From: Lucifuga dentata
Taxonomy: Eukaryota; Chordata; Actinopteri; Ophidiiformes; Bythitidae
Length of the DNA stretch: 64,000 nt
Assembly: GCA_014773175.1 (NCBI GenBank)
Contig: VXCM01000913.1
Coordinates: 62,001-126,000, forward strand
Reading direction: 5' to 3'
This document shows, piece after piece, positions 63,399-64,000 of this stretch. How positions within the stretch are numbered: the stretch's first letter is position 1; each line of letters starts with the position of its first letter. The translations under genes and the position numbers were made by a program. The notes beneath the pieces were generated by a model. That model was not told the DNA's origin and ran no database searches. It was given only the letters and a program-made list of their open reading frames with translations.

Positions 63399-64000
63399 CT
63401 GCAAGGAAGGTGATAATCCCAAAACGCTGCTGTGTCATCACACCTCCATTCAAGCATCTCACAACTTCACAGGTCATACATGAGTCGCAAGACAGTGCAA
63501 ATGCATGTTGCTTTGTATGCTTCCTTTCGTTTTATGCATATATGATCAAACACGTCTAACTGCAGCGCTTTAAGGAAAATTGTTGCTGCAGCAGCTTCTG
63601 ATTAGTTCCAGCCAAAGAATCGGCTCTCTTCGCTATACAGTTACAATAAAAATTTTTTTTAAAAAACTATAAAAATCAATTACTAAAAATGGAAGCCCCC
63701 CCTACACACACACACACACACTTTTAACCAATTTAAACATCCCTGTGGAATTCCCTTGTAAACAACATGCTTTTATGGTACCCTTAAGGTCTGAAGCTAA
63801 TTTTTAAATGCACTTCCTAACTCAGAAAAGATTCTCCAAGCCATTTCGTGAATAGTTTTGTAATTAAAAAAAAATTTTTTTCAAGACATTTGACCTTTTA
63901 CCATTACTCGTTACTAGTACCCTATTGTGCATATATGAAACTGTATGAAACAGCTGTTTTCACATCTTCCATTCGGTAGTTTAAGGCCAATTTTGCCATT
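63399..64000 (-). other. nectin1: nectin-1 upstream intron, partial
   Basis: Intron sequence before the Ig3 exon. It contains a short CA repeat (63704-63721) and AT-rich DNA. No Ig2 exon is visible before the window ends. Confidence 0.75.

Larger units (their letters stand above)
37141..64000 (-). other. nectin1: nectin-1 gene, 3' part (5' end beyond the window)
   Basis: Minus-strand gene for a nectin, a single-pass immunoglobulin-superfamily receptor of adherens junctions that binds nectins on the next cell through its Ig domains and afadin in the cytoplasm through its C-terminus. Three coding exons are seen: 63281-63398, 55751-55902 and 37141-37646. Splice phases agree exactly: the first begins with two bases of a Tyr codon and ends with two bases of a Leu codon, the second supplies one base, 50 codons and one base, and the third supplies two bases, 167 codons and a stop. 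Together they give 258 residues. The tail motifs TFKGDYSTKKHV, NGYSKAG, LQYPDDSDDEKK and KRPYFTVDE point to nectin-1 rather than nectin-2, -3 or -4. Teleosts may have two nectin-1 copies; the sequence alone does not say which this is. Exons for the signal peptide, V-type Ig1 and Ig2 lie above 64000. Confidence 0.88.

Noticed and set aside
1..64000. CRISPR array, operon, phage or bacterial system
   Set aside because: The direct repeats here are N-linked assembly duplications or transposons, not regularly spaced; the content is that of vertebrate nuclear DNA.

Overview
The window looks like nuclear DNA of a bony fish, probably a percomorph teleost. It is AT-rich and intron-rich, full of short DNA transposons (hAT, PIF/Harbinger, TA- and TTAA-target elements) and TG/GATG microsatellites, and it holds vertebrate exons with canonical GT-AG splice sites. 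This placement is inferred from gene and repeat content.

Only one protein-coding gene can be supported: the 3' end of a nectin cell-adhesion receptor on the minus strand, best matched to nectin-1. Three coding exons are visible in transcript order: 63398-63281 and 55902-55751 (the two halves of the third immunoglobulin domain), then 37646-37141 (stalk, membrane segment, whole cytoplasmic tail, stop). Their phases join without a break and give 258 C-terminal residues ending in the afadin-binding motif EWYV. The exons for the signal peptide and first two Ig domains lie beyond position 64000. The two complete introns are about 7.4 kb and 18.1 kb.

Positions 1-37140 lie downstream of the gene. 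They hold its 3'UTR next to 37140 (end not determined) and then a gene-poor tract with no recognisable exon. Open frames there are short and unlike known proteins. What can be described is transposon debris: a hAT miniature element near position 1 with an inverted copy at 11548-12116, a TTAA-flanked family (23221, 26507, 28483, and again at 52379, 56635, 59271 in the introns), Harbinger-like elements (21383, 35794), a TA-flanked mariner-like element (24947) and several degenerate families.

The introns carry a nested transposon stack (42110-43759), an 819-bp hAT element with perfect 8-bp target duplication (54800-55618), a larger hAT-like element (45420-46314), and a Harbinger-like element (62362-63246) that ends 34 bp from a splice donor and carries a CTCF-like motif.

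An assembly feature recurs. At eleven places a single N sits between two direct copies of the same 60-67 bp. These are almost certainly unmerged contig overlaps, not biology. I found no convincing new biological system; the most useful novelties are transposon structure and assembly artefacts.
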